Source of the DNA: Saccharina japonica
Lineage: Eukaryota; Sar; Phaeophyceae; Laminariales; Laminariaceae
Length of the DNA: 64,000 nucleotides
Direction: 5' to 3'
NCBI GenBank assembly: GCA_008828725.1
Contig: MEHQ01000174.1
Span: 385,635 to 449,634 of the forward strand
Shown in pieces: positions 1-10,570 of this stretch. The translations under genes and the position numbers were made by a program. The first letter of the stretch is position 1. Every line of letters begins with the position of its first letter. Under the pieces are notes generated by a model. That model was not told where the DNA came from and did not search any database. It saw nothing but the letters and a program-made list of their open reading frames with translations.

Positions 1-230
1 CGATTCACTCGACGCCTGTCATGGAATGCAAGAAAGTCCGCCTCACAGCAAGCGGTTCGTAGTAGGAAGCGGCTCGCCCTTCATGCGACTCGCCGAACAC
101 CTCACGGCGCTTTGCGCGTGGTGCTAGCAAATGTCTGCCTGGTCGGTGAAAGCCCGACGTGCTCCGTCCCGGTATCGTAGGGATGCGAGGGTCTACGGTC
201 TACGACTGCGGCCATGCATGGCACGAGTAC

Positions 231-269
<39 letters not shown>
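1..269 (+). repeat. SINE-like poly(C)-tailed repeat, copy S1
   Basis: The 3' part of a dispersed family seen at least seven times here. The body matches copies near 18.2, 53.1 and 63.2 kb, for example the blocks CACGGCGCTT and GTGCTCCGTC. It ends in GAGTACA followed by about 38 C residues (232-269). The 5' end lies outside the window. No coding capacity is visible. The common 3' end with a homopolymer tail is what target-primed reverse transcription leaves behind. Confidence 0.75.
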
Positions 270-455
270 ACCCCACACCAACAAAGACAAAAAAGAAAAA
301 AAAAACAGCCTCGGTCCGGGAATTTAGTTACCTTTTTGGTATTAATGTTAATACTCAAGCGGTCTTTAGCTGTCCGGACAAAGTGGTATATTCATGGCAT
401 GATGTACGCGTAGGGTAGGTTCTATCGGATAACAAAAAAAATGAGGAGACCCCCC

Positions 456-488
<33 letters not shown>

Positions 489-1013
489 ACCCCCCCCCCC
501 CCCCCCCCCACCCCCCCCCCCCCCCCCCCGAAACTCACGACCGGCCGGTGGCGATGATAGCGTTTGCATGTCTCCCCGTTCATGAGTGTTGCATGCCACA
601 AGACACATGAAGGGTCGTACGAGTACGACAAGAGTGGTCGCGGAGCGAGAAAAAAAGGTTTCCTTCTCTCCTGATACCTTCGGCCGATGTATATACTAGC
701 CGTGAACCGAATGAAACAACAATGATAGTTGGGCCGAGCCAACCCCCTCCCCCGCGTTGCCCCGTGAGGCATCCTTTGCACGCAACGTGATGTGGACCAG
801 CAAAGCATCCCAGTAGTAGTATACTTACTGTAGTATATAAACGTAATAGAGTAGTTAGTATAATACATACGTACGAAAAGCAACCATCAACTGTCACGTC
901 GAAGGTTTTGGCACGTCGGCTACTATACCACTTTCACAACCACAACTACTCGTGACGAAACCCTGCGAGAAACAGCGGCGACAAAAAAAGAGACGGGACA
1001 AGTCGTACAGCAT
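270..1013. other. No gene seen; interrupted C run
   Basis: Apart from a long C run interrupted by single A or T bases (about 456-529) I see no coding exon or known repeat. The open frames are proline or glycine homopolymers made by the C/G runs. Confidence 0.6.
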
Positions 1014-2799
1014 CCCCCCCCCCCCCCCCCCCCCCCCCCCGTGCTCACAGTGCCACGTGCGACAAGACACTCGCGACAAGACACTCATCCTATGAGATCC
1101 AACCCCGCCCACGGATAACACACAGCCCTTCCCCTATACACCGGCCCGGACATATGCAACACACGTTTTCCCGTTTGATCTGTTTCCTTGCCCTGCACGT
1201 TTTTTTTTCGGGGGCAAACAAAGCCCGAGGAGTGCCGCCACAGCAACGGCGGCAGTAGTTTACTCAAAACATATACTCGTACCGGTATATATTGTCCCTC
1301 GCAACTTAACAAAACCTAGGCAAGAAGTTATCCTGAAAAACCTAGGTAAGAAATTATCCTGACACCTCTCTCCCCGCCCGCCACACACGCACACACACAC
1401 AAACTTGCGCCGAAGTTCCACACAAAACACAAAACACAAGAGACACAGAACGTCCCGTCCCCCGGTAGTTGACGCCGCACCATCCATAGAGAACCCCCAA
1501 AAATGCCCCCCCCCCAAAATAAAGTGTCTCTACTACGGGTGAGTTACGTATAGTAAAAAGTAAAAAACAAAGGTAAAACGAAGACGCCCGCGTCCTCTGG
1601 AAAAACGAGAACTTTCGCGGCGCTCCAAAAAAAACATCAAAATAGTAAAATCCAAGACAACATCAATACCGGTCAAAAGGCATCTAAAGCCACCAGAACA
1701 TCAGTCGGACAGGCAATACTCTACAAATAACAGCGCTGTTCGGCGAGTACAGAGGGAAGAAGCCTCAACCATGCATATATCTGGTACTACTACGTACAAG
1801 TATGCGGAACACACTTTAAACTATACCAGGGCATAGTTGAAGTGATCCTAGGTGCGTTCCCCCCGGGCACGACGACGACATCGTGGACGTCTTCGTCGTC
1901 GAGCTCGCTTTTATTTGCGATACGGCCGCCCCCCACTATAGTCAATCCGCTTAGGACTGGCACTCACCCCCGTTTTGGGGACAGATTGCTGGGAATTGAG
2001 AGTCGGATAAGTGTTTCGGTGCAGTGTAGCACGAAAAGGATCAAGCCGCAGCAGCAGCAACGAAAAAAGTAGTAGCAGCAACAGCAGCAGCGGCGGCAGC
2101 AGCAGCAGAAGCGGCGGCACGAACAGCAGTACCAACCAAAACAAAAGCACGCAGGAAAAAGAGGGGGGGCGAGAGGTACGTACACAAACTTACTATGTAC
2201 CACTAACCCCAAAAAGCAATCTGGCCCTATTTCATACCGCGGAGTGGCGTACAGCAACCAGTCAACCAGTACACCCCATCCGTTGCCTGACCTCTGCCGC
2301 TGCACCATATACCATACACCATATAATACTTGCTAGCGCAGATAATGGTCCCCGTGAGGATTTCGTGCACGAGCAAGGTGTCTAATGGGGGAAAGAAAAC
2401 CGCCACCTAATGTACGGTGCCGTTGCCGCGACGCGGTAAATATCGCGGTCTTTGCCCGAAAAAAAAAGCCTCTGGGGGTTTCTGTCTAACGGGGGAAATC
2501 GTCACCTCGTGTAGGGCACACCACACGCCGCGGGAAAAAAATGTCAACAGACCGGGAAAATGTCTGGGGCTATTTGCCCCTCCCGGCCCCTCCAAGGCAA
2601 ACCATCCATCGCTACTGGCGAAGTATCCCCGTCTCTATCTACTGTATGTCCTACCAGCCTTCGCCTCCACGATGCGATGTCTCGCGAACCTACTGACGAA
2701 CGATGGTACCGGGGTCGGTCGATCCTGCCAAACCAGGCGACCCAGAAAAGAGTGACCAAAACATCTAACGCGTGGCGCGGGGGGGGGGGGGGGGGGGCG
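1014..2799. other. No gene seen; C run and CAG-rich tract
   Basis: A pure C run at about 1014-1040 opens this stretch. At 2048-2120 there is an imperfect CAG/GGC trinucleotide tract that produces Ser/Gln-rich or Leu-rich frames on both strands. Nothing resembles a conserved protein. Confidence 0.55.
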
Positions 2800-2822
2800 N
2801 NNNNNNNNNNNNNNNNNNNNNN
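2800..2822. other. Assembly gap (23 N)
   Basis: Unresolved bases flanked on both sides by G runs (2779-2797 and 2823-2836). The gap probably marks a homopolymer the assembler could not cross, so its true length is unknown. Confidence 0.95.
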
Positions 2823-2836
2823 GGGGGGGGGGGGGG

Positions 2837-3021
2837 TCTACTCTCCGCCGCTTCTACAGCTACAGCAGTATACCGTTCGGACCTTTGCAAACATTGTACG
2901 AGATAAAAAAAATATTGAGAAATCAATTCTGTGATATGCGGTAACCTTCGACCTGTGCGCGCCGCGCTGAACGAGAGGGAATAATTGAAACGCTGGCCTG
3001 TGTGTGATGCTTGCACTCACG

Positions 3022-3055
<34 letters not shown>

Positions 3056-3909
3056 AATCGTCAGTGGGCCCGGCTCGCCTGCCTAAATCTAATCTAACAG
3101 ATGGCCTGAAACTCCACGCGCAACACCCAGCACCCCCCTCGAACTCTCGCGATGGTGGGAGGCACGAAAGACGCGCAATGCTAAAGAGACCCACCATTGC
3201 GAGGCTAAAGTCCCCCCTTCCCCTCACCGTAGCGCACCCGTTACCCATACTCTGATGCCCGAGCCCGAACGCTTGTAAGACTATTTTGAGCGGAATATAC
3301 ACTGGCTGTACATGCCGATTTTCCACCCGGGAGACTGGCCAACTCGTGAATGGCTGCCTCTTTACCATACAAACGCGCCATTCTTCCCACCAACCCCCCC
3401 CCCCCCCCCCGTCCTCTCCCGGTGAAGCCCATTGGTCTGTATCCTCGCGGTTATGAATCTCCTTTTACCCTTACGCTGCCCCCCCCTCCCTATACGCCCT
3501 GTCTTCCCTTTTCCCAACTCAACCGAAAAACACACAATCATGACAAGCCCCGATAGATTCCCGTTCGCACACCGTCTCCTGCAAACAATCAGAGCTACGC
3601 AATGAACCCCCCAACGCTCCCACGAAAAACAACGCGATAGTCAACGTCGAAGAGCGGGAGGGTAAAAGCGCTGCTTGTACACTCCGATCGTTTGATCCAC
3701 ACATGAGACACACATAAACCCAAAACATCCACGAAAACCACGACAAGTGGGTACGGCGAAGGGCGACGGGGGGAAAAGGGGGGGGTTCCAGATTAGCCCA
3801 CCCACGTTTCTCTCCCTTTCTTTTTTTTCTCTCCTCCCCCCCCCCCCCCCTCCCCTTTTCCTCCCCCCCCCCCCCCCCCCCCCTCCCCCCTTTCCCCCCC
3901 CCCCCCCCG

Positions 3910-3953
<44 letters not shown>

Positions 3954-4374
3954 GTTTCGTTTCTCACTCTCTCTGGCGCTGTCGCCAACCAGGCGGAAAA
4001 CGCCAAGAAAGCTTATCGGATCAAAAACACAAGAATGCCCCCGCTCCATCCTCTGCCCTCCCCCGCCGCGACAGCACCGCCTCCAGTAGCGTACAAATAT
4101 GGCACACTCAATGGTTTATTGCCCCTGATCAGGACAAAACAAACCTTCAAAAAAAAGAAAACAAAACAATTACGATCGTATGACACGGAGGGATTCCACC
4201 ACACCACATACATACGCATGCATCATCATAAAAGGAGTTCCGCATGTTGCTGGCCTTCCAAACACGACCTCGACGGTGACCAGCACGCTTGTGGCAGTCG
4301 CTTCTACTGTAGTATCCATATGGCATACGCCCCCCCCCCCGGTCCGGCGTCCCTACCCCCAGCCTTGACAATCT
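2837..4374. other. No gene seen; C-rich low-complexity DNA
   Basis: Contains C runs at about 3024-3054 and 3393-3410 and a pyrimidine tract at 3820-3951. It lies downstream of the minus-strand regulator gene and may hold its 3' UTR or a last exon, but no exon can be defined. Confidence 0.5.
3916..3951 (+). repeat. (CT)n microsatellite
   Basis: An uninterrupted CT dinucleotide array directly following C-rich blocks. Confidence 0.95.
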
Positions 4375-5982
4375 CTACCTTCGCCCCCAGCTACCCAAAC
4401 CACCACCGCCACCACCCAACCCACCGCCACCGAAGGATTGGCGGCCGCGGTCAGCGTCCCAAGTGCCGCCCCCCGAGCCATCGCGGGATGCGCCCACACG
4501 CGAGCGGTCGGGCGCCAGCTTCGACAGCGACCAGGTGTTCCCCTTCCAAACAGGGCTTCCGTATCGCGTCCACCCTTCCCCACCCCTGCCCTGATCACCA
4601 CCGCCACCGCCGCCGCCCGAAAGCTGCGCTACTGGCACGTCTGCTTTATCTACACTCATCACCTTAGTGGTTTCGGGGACAACTCTTCGAAGCGACTGCG
4701 ACTGCGACCACTCCCCCCTGCCCGAGGGAAGGTTATGTCCTCTCCGGACCTCTTCCTCCTCCACCCTGATGAACGTCCGCGCCCCAGCCGCCGCGGTTTG
4801 GAGTGGGCCGTCGAGGGTAGGGTAGGGTTGATGCGACTGAAAACCATGTCCGAGGCGCTGCTGCTCGGGTCCGGGGAAGGGCGGGCGCACCCTCAGGTTC
4901 GCGCGCACCAGCGCTGGAAGGGGCGGGACAAATGTCCGTCCGTCTTCGCAGCGCCACTTTGCGGTGCCGTCATGGTCGTGGGTCGTTCCACCGGTTTCGC
5001 CGAAACCCCCCTCGCAGTCGCCACCGCGGCCGTCACCGCCGCCGCCGTGCGAGTCAAAGCGGCCAGCGGTGGCGAAAACAGACGAGTCACCGCAGCCTCT
5101 TCCCCCGCCGACGACGCTGCCGGTGTTGGACCGGTAGTGATAACTGTTGTCGCCTCTGGTCTCAACAGCACGCCAGCTACCGCCTCTGCCGTCGCCACCG
5201 CCGGTACCACCGCCGCCACCACCGTCACCTCCATAAGTGTGCCGTTCACCGCAGCCTTGCGCCTTGACAAGAACTCTATCGGTTCCCAGGCACCCCTCAA
5301 CAAAATCACGTGGTCCTACGTCAGGTCCACCACCACCACCATCGCCGCCGCCATCGGGCCCAGATCGAAAACCGCTACCCTCGCGGGCGCCGCCACGGGC
5401 AAAGCCCGCGGCCGTCTCGCGGTCGTCCGAGTGGCGTCCGTGACGGGCACGGTTCCCCGTAGCGCCTGCGTAGAGCGGAGGCAGCTGTTGCCGCTCTGTG
5501 GCGGAGGTGGCAGAGTCCGTACCGCGCCATGCCCGCCGTTGGCCCGTCGCCGCTGCCACCCCGCCCTGGCTCCCCCACGTTCGCTCCTCACGCCGCGCTT
5601 GCGCCTCCGACTCCGGCGGAGGGTGGGGAGCGTCACGACCATGGCCACCACCACCACCACCACCGCCGATATTGCCGCGGGAAACAGCAGTACCACTACC
5701 GCGTGCCGCCGCATGAAACGCGCCGTCGCGTCCACCACCGCCACCGCGCGCGTCCCTCGACGCATCCCTCCGGTCCGAGTACGCGGGGCCGCCGGTCCCG
5801 CCGCCGGGGGCGCCGGGCCTCCCGAGGGCTCCGGCGGGAGTCTGCGGCGGCGCATGCTCCGTTTTGCCGCCGCCGATGATGTCGATGATGCCGGTGACGT
5901 CGTGAGGGCGCAGCTTGAGAAGAAGTTCCGCCGGAGCCATCATGGGGCCCTGCTGCGGCCCTTGCGGCGGCTGCTGATGCTG
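4375..5982 (-). CDS. Second visible exon (3' part) of the Zn2Cys6 regulator gene, Gly-rich
   Basis: An open minus-strand frame of about 535 codons ending at a TAG (4375-4377). The intron before it ends in a pyrimidine-rich tract and GGAAG|CAG, so the exon starts at 5982 or 5979. Joined to the upstream exon at the GTGAGA donor (6428) it continues in phase 0, which is the main reason to treat the two as one gene. The first 40 residues are the least repetitive part and include Met-Met, a Leu/Arg/Pro stretch (PAELLLKLRPHDV) and a hydrophobic GIIDII motif. The rest is mostly Gly, Arg, Ser and Asp, so probably disordered. I recognise no second domain. A GTAGAG directly overlapping the stop could be a donor to a further exon. 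An ATG-initiated separate protein starting at the Met-Met pair is the alternative. Confidence 0.5.
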   Translation of the reverse strand, partial: QHQQPPQGPQQGPMMAPAELLLKLRPHDVTGIIDIIGGGKTEHAPPQTPAGALGRPGAPGGGTGGPAYSDRRDASRDARGGGGGRDGAFHAAARGSGTAVSRGNIGGGGGGGGHGRDAPHPPPESEAQARREERTWGSQGGVAAATGQRRAWRGTDSATSATERQQLPPLYAGATGNRARHGRHSDDRETAAGFARGGAREGSGFRSGPDGGGDGGGGGPDVGPRDFVEGCLGTDRVLVKAQGCGERHTYGGDGGGGGGTGGGDGRGGSWRAVETRGDNSYHYRSNTGSVVGGGRGCGDSSVFATAGRFDSHGGGGDGRGGDCEGGFGETGGTTHDHDGTAKWRCEDGRTFVPPLPALVRANLRVRPPFPGPEQQRLGHGFQSHQPYPTLDGPLQTAAAGARTFIRVEEEEVRRGHNLPSGRGEWSQSQSLRRVVPETTKVMSVDKADVPVAQLSGGGGGGGDQGRGGEGWTRYGSPVWKGNTWSLSKLAPDRSRVGASRDGSGGGTWDADRGRQSFGGGGLGGGGGGLGSWGRR

Positions 5983-6428
5983 CTTCCGTGATAAATACAA
6001 AAGGGGAAAAGCCGGGGTTGGGGGACAAGAGAGGGGCGGGGGCGGGAGGGAGCCGTTGAGTGAGAAAAAAATAGGGGGGGGGGGGGGTGTACTTCATTTT
6101 CATGCTTGCCGTAGTCGGTAATGACCAATAGAACCCTCAATCCCTACAAATGCCGGAGGACGGAGCATGTCGGGGGGGGGGGGGGGTGAAGGAAACGACA
6201 TCAAATCGGTCCATGAGGATTCGCGATCTGCGCGTGCAATGTTTCAACAAAATGCACACGAAAATATACGCGCTCAGTTGGGTATACGCACGGTAGACCC
6301 GAAAGGCCGCTGCTACTGCTACTAATGCCCCAGTTCTATCGATCAACACGAAAAGACAGGCACGTCAAACCGCGCCGGTGCACCGGTACACCAACCGGGT
6401 CCCGTCACCCTTCCTGCGAATCTCTCAC
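5983..6428 (-). other. Predicted intron of the Zn2Cys6 gene
   Basis: Donor GTGAGA at 6428 after the codons AAG CAG CGG. Acceptor AG at 5983-5984 after a long pyrimidine tract. Both junctions are phase 0. A SINE-like poly(C)-tailed fragment lies inside, in the same orientation as the gene. Confidence 0.5.
6074..6171 (-). repeat. SINE-like poly(C)-tailed repeat, copy S6 (5'-truncated)
   Basis: About 84 bp of the family's 3' end, ending in GAAGTACAC plus 14 C (seen as G on the plus strand). Its 5' side is also bounded by a C run (6172-6186). It falls inside the predicted intron, so it would be transcribed with the gene. Confidence 0.65.
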
Positions 6429-8984
6429 CCGCTGCTTGCCCCAGCCCTGATGCCCCGGAGCCCCCTGAGGGTGGTAGTGCGGGCCGATCCCCCCTGACCC
6501 GACCGGAGGTTCCCACGCCTGCACACGAGGCGCAACCTCCTCCCGTTCGACCTCCTCTTCCTTCAAGGGGCGGCTGGACCCTCGCCGCCGCCCGCCAGTA
6601 CTCCGCGAGTCCCCATCGTTCCCAGTCGCGCCCGTGCTCCGGCGTACCTCCCACCTACTACCGCCCCCATCGCCGCCCTCCTCTTCCCCCCACCCCGATC
6701 GTGTTGGCTCGTTCGCACGCGCCATGTTGACGCTCTCGCTTCCCCCCCGCCCGGTTCTCGTCTGCATAACAGCACGTACCGCGTTGTAAGGCGTCCAGTT
6801 TGTCTCCGAGTCCGCGGCTCTCGTCGCGGCTAACTCCGCCACTGCTACCACCTCTGCCACTGTCATCGTTTCCGCTGTTATTGACGCCCTTGAGCTGATC
6901 TCGCTGGCGACACGCGCAGATGCGCGGCCGCGTAAGGTGGTGACGGCGGCGGCGGCGGCGGCGGTGGTGGCGGACGCGTCGGTAGCGCGTTCGTCCGAAC
7001 GCCACCCCTCGGCGTGGTGGTGGAACACCACCCGATACTGCTCCGGCGCCTTCTCCTTCTCCTCTTCCCCCTCCTCCTCTTCTTCCTTTTTCGTCTCCCT
7101 CTTGTAGTGGCGGTGGTGAACGCGGCGGCGCTTGTTTCCCTGCGGCGATTCCTCCGAAGCGCCGTAACGTTCTTGTTTCAAATGAAACCGCGGGTGCGAA
7201 TCTGCCGTCTCCTCGGAAACAACCTTCACCGGCTCCTCCTGCCCCTGCTCCTCCTGCTCGACTTTCAAGAGGGGCGGGGTAGGAAGCTCGGCAGGGAAGG
7301 CCGAAGATGAGGACAAGGAGGGGGAAGCGGTAGGAGAGGAGGAGGGGGAGGACGAGGAGGAGGAGGACGAGGACGAAGACGAGGAGGGAGACGACGAGGA
7401 GAAAGACGAAACCACGTCGCTGCTTCGCCTCTCCCCCCCACCAGGATTTCGATCGATATCGCCGATGCCGCCGCCACCACCACCGCCGCGGCCACTCCCG
7501 CACTTCTTGTCGTCGGCCGGCCGGCCTTTGACGCCACTCCTACTGCCGTCGCCGCTGCTTCGGTCGCAACTGCCACGGGATGGTGCAGACAGGACTCGTG
7601 GGGTCGGAGCCCCTGCCGAGGGAAAACGCCTTTTTCTCGGTGGACCGTGCGACGGCGAGGAGGCCAGATGAACAACACCGCCGCCGCCGCCACCACTGGC
7701 GTCAGAACCAGAGCCTCTTTCTTTTCCGATCTTCTTGCTACTGCTGCTACTGCTACCACCGCTGCCGCAGCTGGTACTTTCGCTGCCATTATCGCCGCCG
7801 CTGGTGGTACCTCCACCGCCAACTTTCGACGCGGAGGCTTTCTCGTACGCCCTGCCCTCGCCCTCCCGTCTCGCGGCCGAAACGTCAACGCTAACACTAA
7901 CGCCAACGCTTACGCTGACGTTAACGTCGAGCTGGCGAGCCAGCAGCGCCGGCTGATCGCTCTCCTCGAGGGTTCTCTTAGCACCGGCCCCGGGCCCACC
8001 CCCACGCGAACCGCCGCCGCCCGCCCCGCCGCCGCCGCTACCGACCACCAGCGACGAAGAAGAGGAAGAACCGCCTCGTCTCTGGGAGGGCAGCTGGTGC
8101 GACGTTACTGCTGCAGTGGTGGTGGAATACGGTGCACGCGATGGTGACGTCTTCGTTTTGGTCATCGTCGTCGATATCGTTGTCGTGGACGGAGGCGTGG
8201 AAGCCGGGGGGCATGTGCGCCGGCGACCGTTCCTGCCTCGAGCTTTGCTGTGGTGGTGGGGGTGGTGCCCGTCGCCGGCCGGCGGCGCGGGCGAAGGGGG
8301 GGGCGGCGCAGCGGCTGGCGGCGGCGGCGCCAACGACGGCCGCCCGGAAGAAACGCGCCTTTGTTCTTGTTCTTGCTCTATTTTTTGCCCTTCTTCTGCT
8401 TGTTCTTCTGCGGCGCCGTCTAGGCTGCCGCCCATGCTACTGCCACCGCTGCTGATATGGATGGTGATGCTTCTGCCGCTGACGCCGCCCCCCCTGCCAC
8501 CGCCTCCATCACCGCCGCCCCCGCTCTCGCCCCCGCCCCCGCTAGTACCTTTACCGCTGCCCTTGCCGCCCCCGATTCCACCGCTAACGCTGCTACCATC
8601 TCTGATTCCACGTGCGCCGCTGCCGCTAGCCGTGTTACCACTAGCGCCGCTAGCGCTGCTAGCCCTTTGGCTTCCGAGGCGCCCCCCGGGCCTCTTCTTC
8701 GGTGCCTGCTCGCGCCCTCTGACGGCCTTGCTCTTCCCGGCCGCAGCGGTCGTCACTGCCACGATGGTTGCAGCGATGTCCTTCTCAACCTTGGCGACGT
8801 CTTTTTGCTCTTTGCTGCGCCTCGGGGCGTACTTGGCTCCCTTCGCGGGGCCGCTCTTCCGTCTGACGCTCCTCTCGCAGGTCTTGCCCCGCCGGAGGCA
8901 CAGGGCGCAGGGCTCCCCCCCGTCGCAGGCGCGCTTCATCTGCGCGCAGTAGTCGCAGCTCTTGCGGAGCTGCTCTTTCCCGTC
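6429..8984 (-). CDS. Fungal-type Zn2Cys6 DNA-binding regulator, first visible exon
   Basis: An 852-codon open exon. It begins just inside an AG acceptor (GACGTCAG|GACGGG); the frame upstream has a TGA, so an earlier exon is needed. Residues 10-36 of the exon give C-x2-C-x6-C-x5-C-x2-C-x6-C (Cys 10, 13, 20, 26, 29, 36), the exact spacing of the binuclear zinc cluster that binds two Zn ions. Lys/Arg residues sit between Cys 3 and 4 (K17, R18) and after the last Cys, as DNA contact needs. In fungi this family binds CGG-type sites as nuclear regulators; the target here is unknown. The remaining ~800 residues are low-complexity: a Lys-rich linker, Gly/Ser stretches, a Ser run at about 522-560 and a Glu/Lys stretch near 625-645. 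The Fungal_trans middle domain is not visible. The first exon was not found; an ATG at 9180 is a weak candidate whose nearest donor is out of phase. Confidence 0.72.
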
Positions 8985-9501
8985 CTGACGTCACACGTAA
9001 TACACAAACGACGCGGCGATGGCGGGGGTGGTGGTTGGTGGTTAGTGGTGGCGGTGGTGTTGGGAGGTGAATTGCGCTGGTGGGGCATGGTCACGTACAA
9101 CAACAAAGGTAAGAGGGTGGGAGGGTAGAGCAGGGGAGGTGGGAATCAGATACGGCGCGGCTGATTCGGTGGTCCTTCATTTGTTAAAAAGGGGGTAACC
9201 ATGACATCTCGGAAATTCTTGAGAAAATATCACATATCGTGTGTCCCGCGCTTGATACAGAGAACACATTTAATAGCCCCCCTGCACCCCTCAAGAGCCC
9301 AAGCACGGGGATCACACGCTGTGCCACTTCTATAGCGAAAACAAAAAGCACAGCACTCGGATGGTGAACGGGTGTACTGCTGCTGCTGCTGTTGTATGTG
9401 TGTCACTGCTGCGTGCCTGTCGTTATGTGCCTCTTGTGTTGAAGTTGGAAACGTGAGATGTAAAGGGGCGGGTGCTTGACTAGGCTACTGCAACAGTTAA
9501 G
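8985..9501. other. Upstream of the regulator gene; probable intron and 5' region
   Basis: On the minus strand this should hold an intron, a first exon and the promoter. A GTACGT donor-like site lies at about 9097-9102 and an ATG at 9180, but the phases do not match the acceptor at 8985, so no exon is called. A CAG/CTG run occurs at about 9377-9393. Confidence 0.4.
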
Positions 9502-10570
9502 GTGGTCAGTCGGCGGTCAACTACCGTAGGAAAATCTCGATCTCAAGCCTACTACTGCGAGGCCGGAGGGATGCTCCCGGAGGAACAGTGCGTCAATCGC
9601 CCGGCGCGACAGTCGACATATTATTCGCCGGGCGCCGGACTGCAAAAACTCGGACGAGAGAGGAAATTCCCCCTGTACATGTGCCCCCATCGACCTGCAA
9701 AAGGCGGATGACTCTGTCGACCGAGAGTTACTGGCTGTGCGACGTACTCGCACGCTTCGGCGTACCAGCTAAGATGTTGGCAGTTATCCGCCAGTTCCAC
9801 AAAGACATGCGGGCTCGTCCGCGTACGGATGACGGTGATTATGTAATAATCGGAATGGTTCGACGTCACCCAGGGGCTGTGACAAGGATGCGTGCTATCG
9901 CCTTTGTTGTTCAACACGTTCTTCACCGCTGTGATCCACGTCGTTATGGTACGCGTCAGCGAGGACGAAGGCATTATAAGGGATCTTGTTCGCCTCGAGG
10001 AGGATAGGGTTGGTGGAAACGAGGTGCGGTTACGGAGTGGAGTGACTGTTGTCTCGTGAAGTACCTTCTCCAGTTCGGTCAACACGCTAGCGTTGACACG
10101 CGAAGCCCGCCGTTTGGATGGGCGCATCGGACATCTCTTTGTGAACAGCGCGCATTGCAGATCCACTCAATTCGTTAACAAGTAGAACCGTATTGCTTTG
10201 TCGGATACCTCCCTAATCAGCCTCACGCCTTCTGGCACTTCGTGTAGCATGCGTGCGAGGGGCCGTGTGGGGCATGTATGACGATAGTCATTGTGATCGT
10301 CTTCGAAATAGCAAGCCTTACGGCATCGGAAAAGAAGACAAGACAATGCCGCTACAGAACACGAGCACCGAACCAGGACCCCACCGCTTGTCATTGAAGC
10401 AGCAGGCCAGAGGCGCATGACAGACAAGATTACTCAGTTCCTATACCCGGGTGGCAAAGTCCACGAAAGCGCTGACCTCTCGATTGGGACCGTGGGACGG
10501 ATCCGACTCACGTAGGCATGTCCCTCAGAAAGGCCCAGCGCGAGAGCGTCGAAACGAGCTTTCGTTAACG
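9502..10570 (+). pseudogene. Decayed LINE reverse-transcriptase fragment
   Basis: Broken by frameshifts and stops, but the parts are clear across three plus-strand frames. About 9660-9760 reads as a region like 'PLYM...KADDSVDRELL', the RT block before the first catalytic Asp. 9735-9800 reads DVLARFGVPAKMLAVIRQFH. 9850-9930 reads EWFDVTQGL-QGCVLSPLLF, the RT block with the QGxxLSP motif. 10280-10340 reads a block like MTIVIVIVFEIASLTASEKK, followed by a PNQDP-type stretch. The YADD box is missing or destroyed between 10010 and 10270. It differs from the LINE at 50-53 kb. Non-functional; a molecular fossil. Confidence 0.7.

Noticed and set aside
3747..4667. Plus-strand open frame of 306 codons
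   Set aside because: Runs through C-rich and CT microsatellite DNA, encoding Pro and Leu-Ser repeats; it overlaps the minus-strand exon end.
4438..5991. Long plus-strand open frame (517 codons)
   Set aside because: Antisense to the Gly-rich exon. GC-rich, Gly-codon repeats leave the opposite strand open. It has no domain, while the minus strand splices in phase to the zinc-cluster exon.
8116..8952. Plus-strand open frame, 278 codons, Leu/Pro-rich
   Set aside because: Antisense to the Zn2Cys6 exon, which has the specific six-Cys motif.
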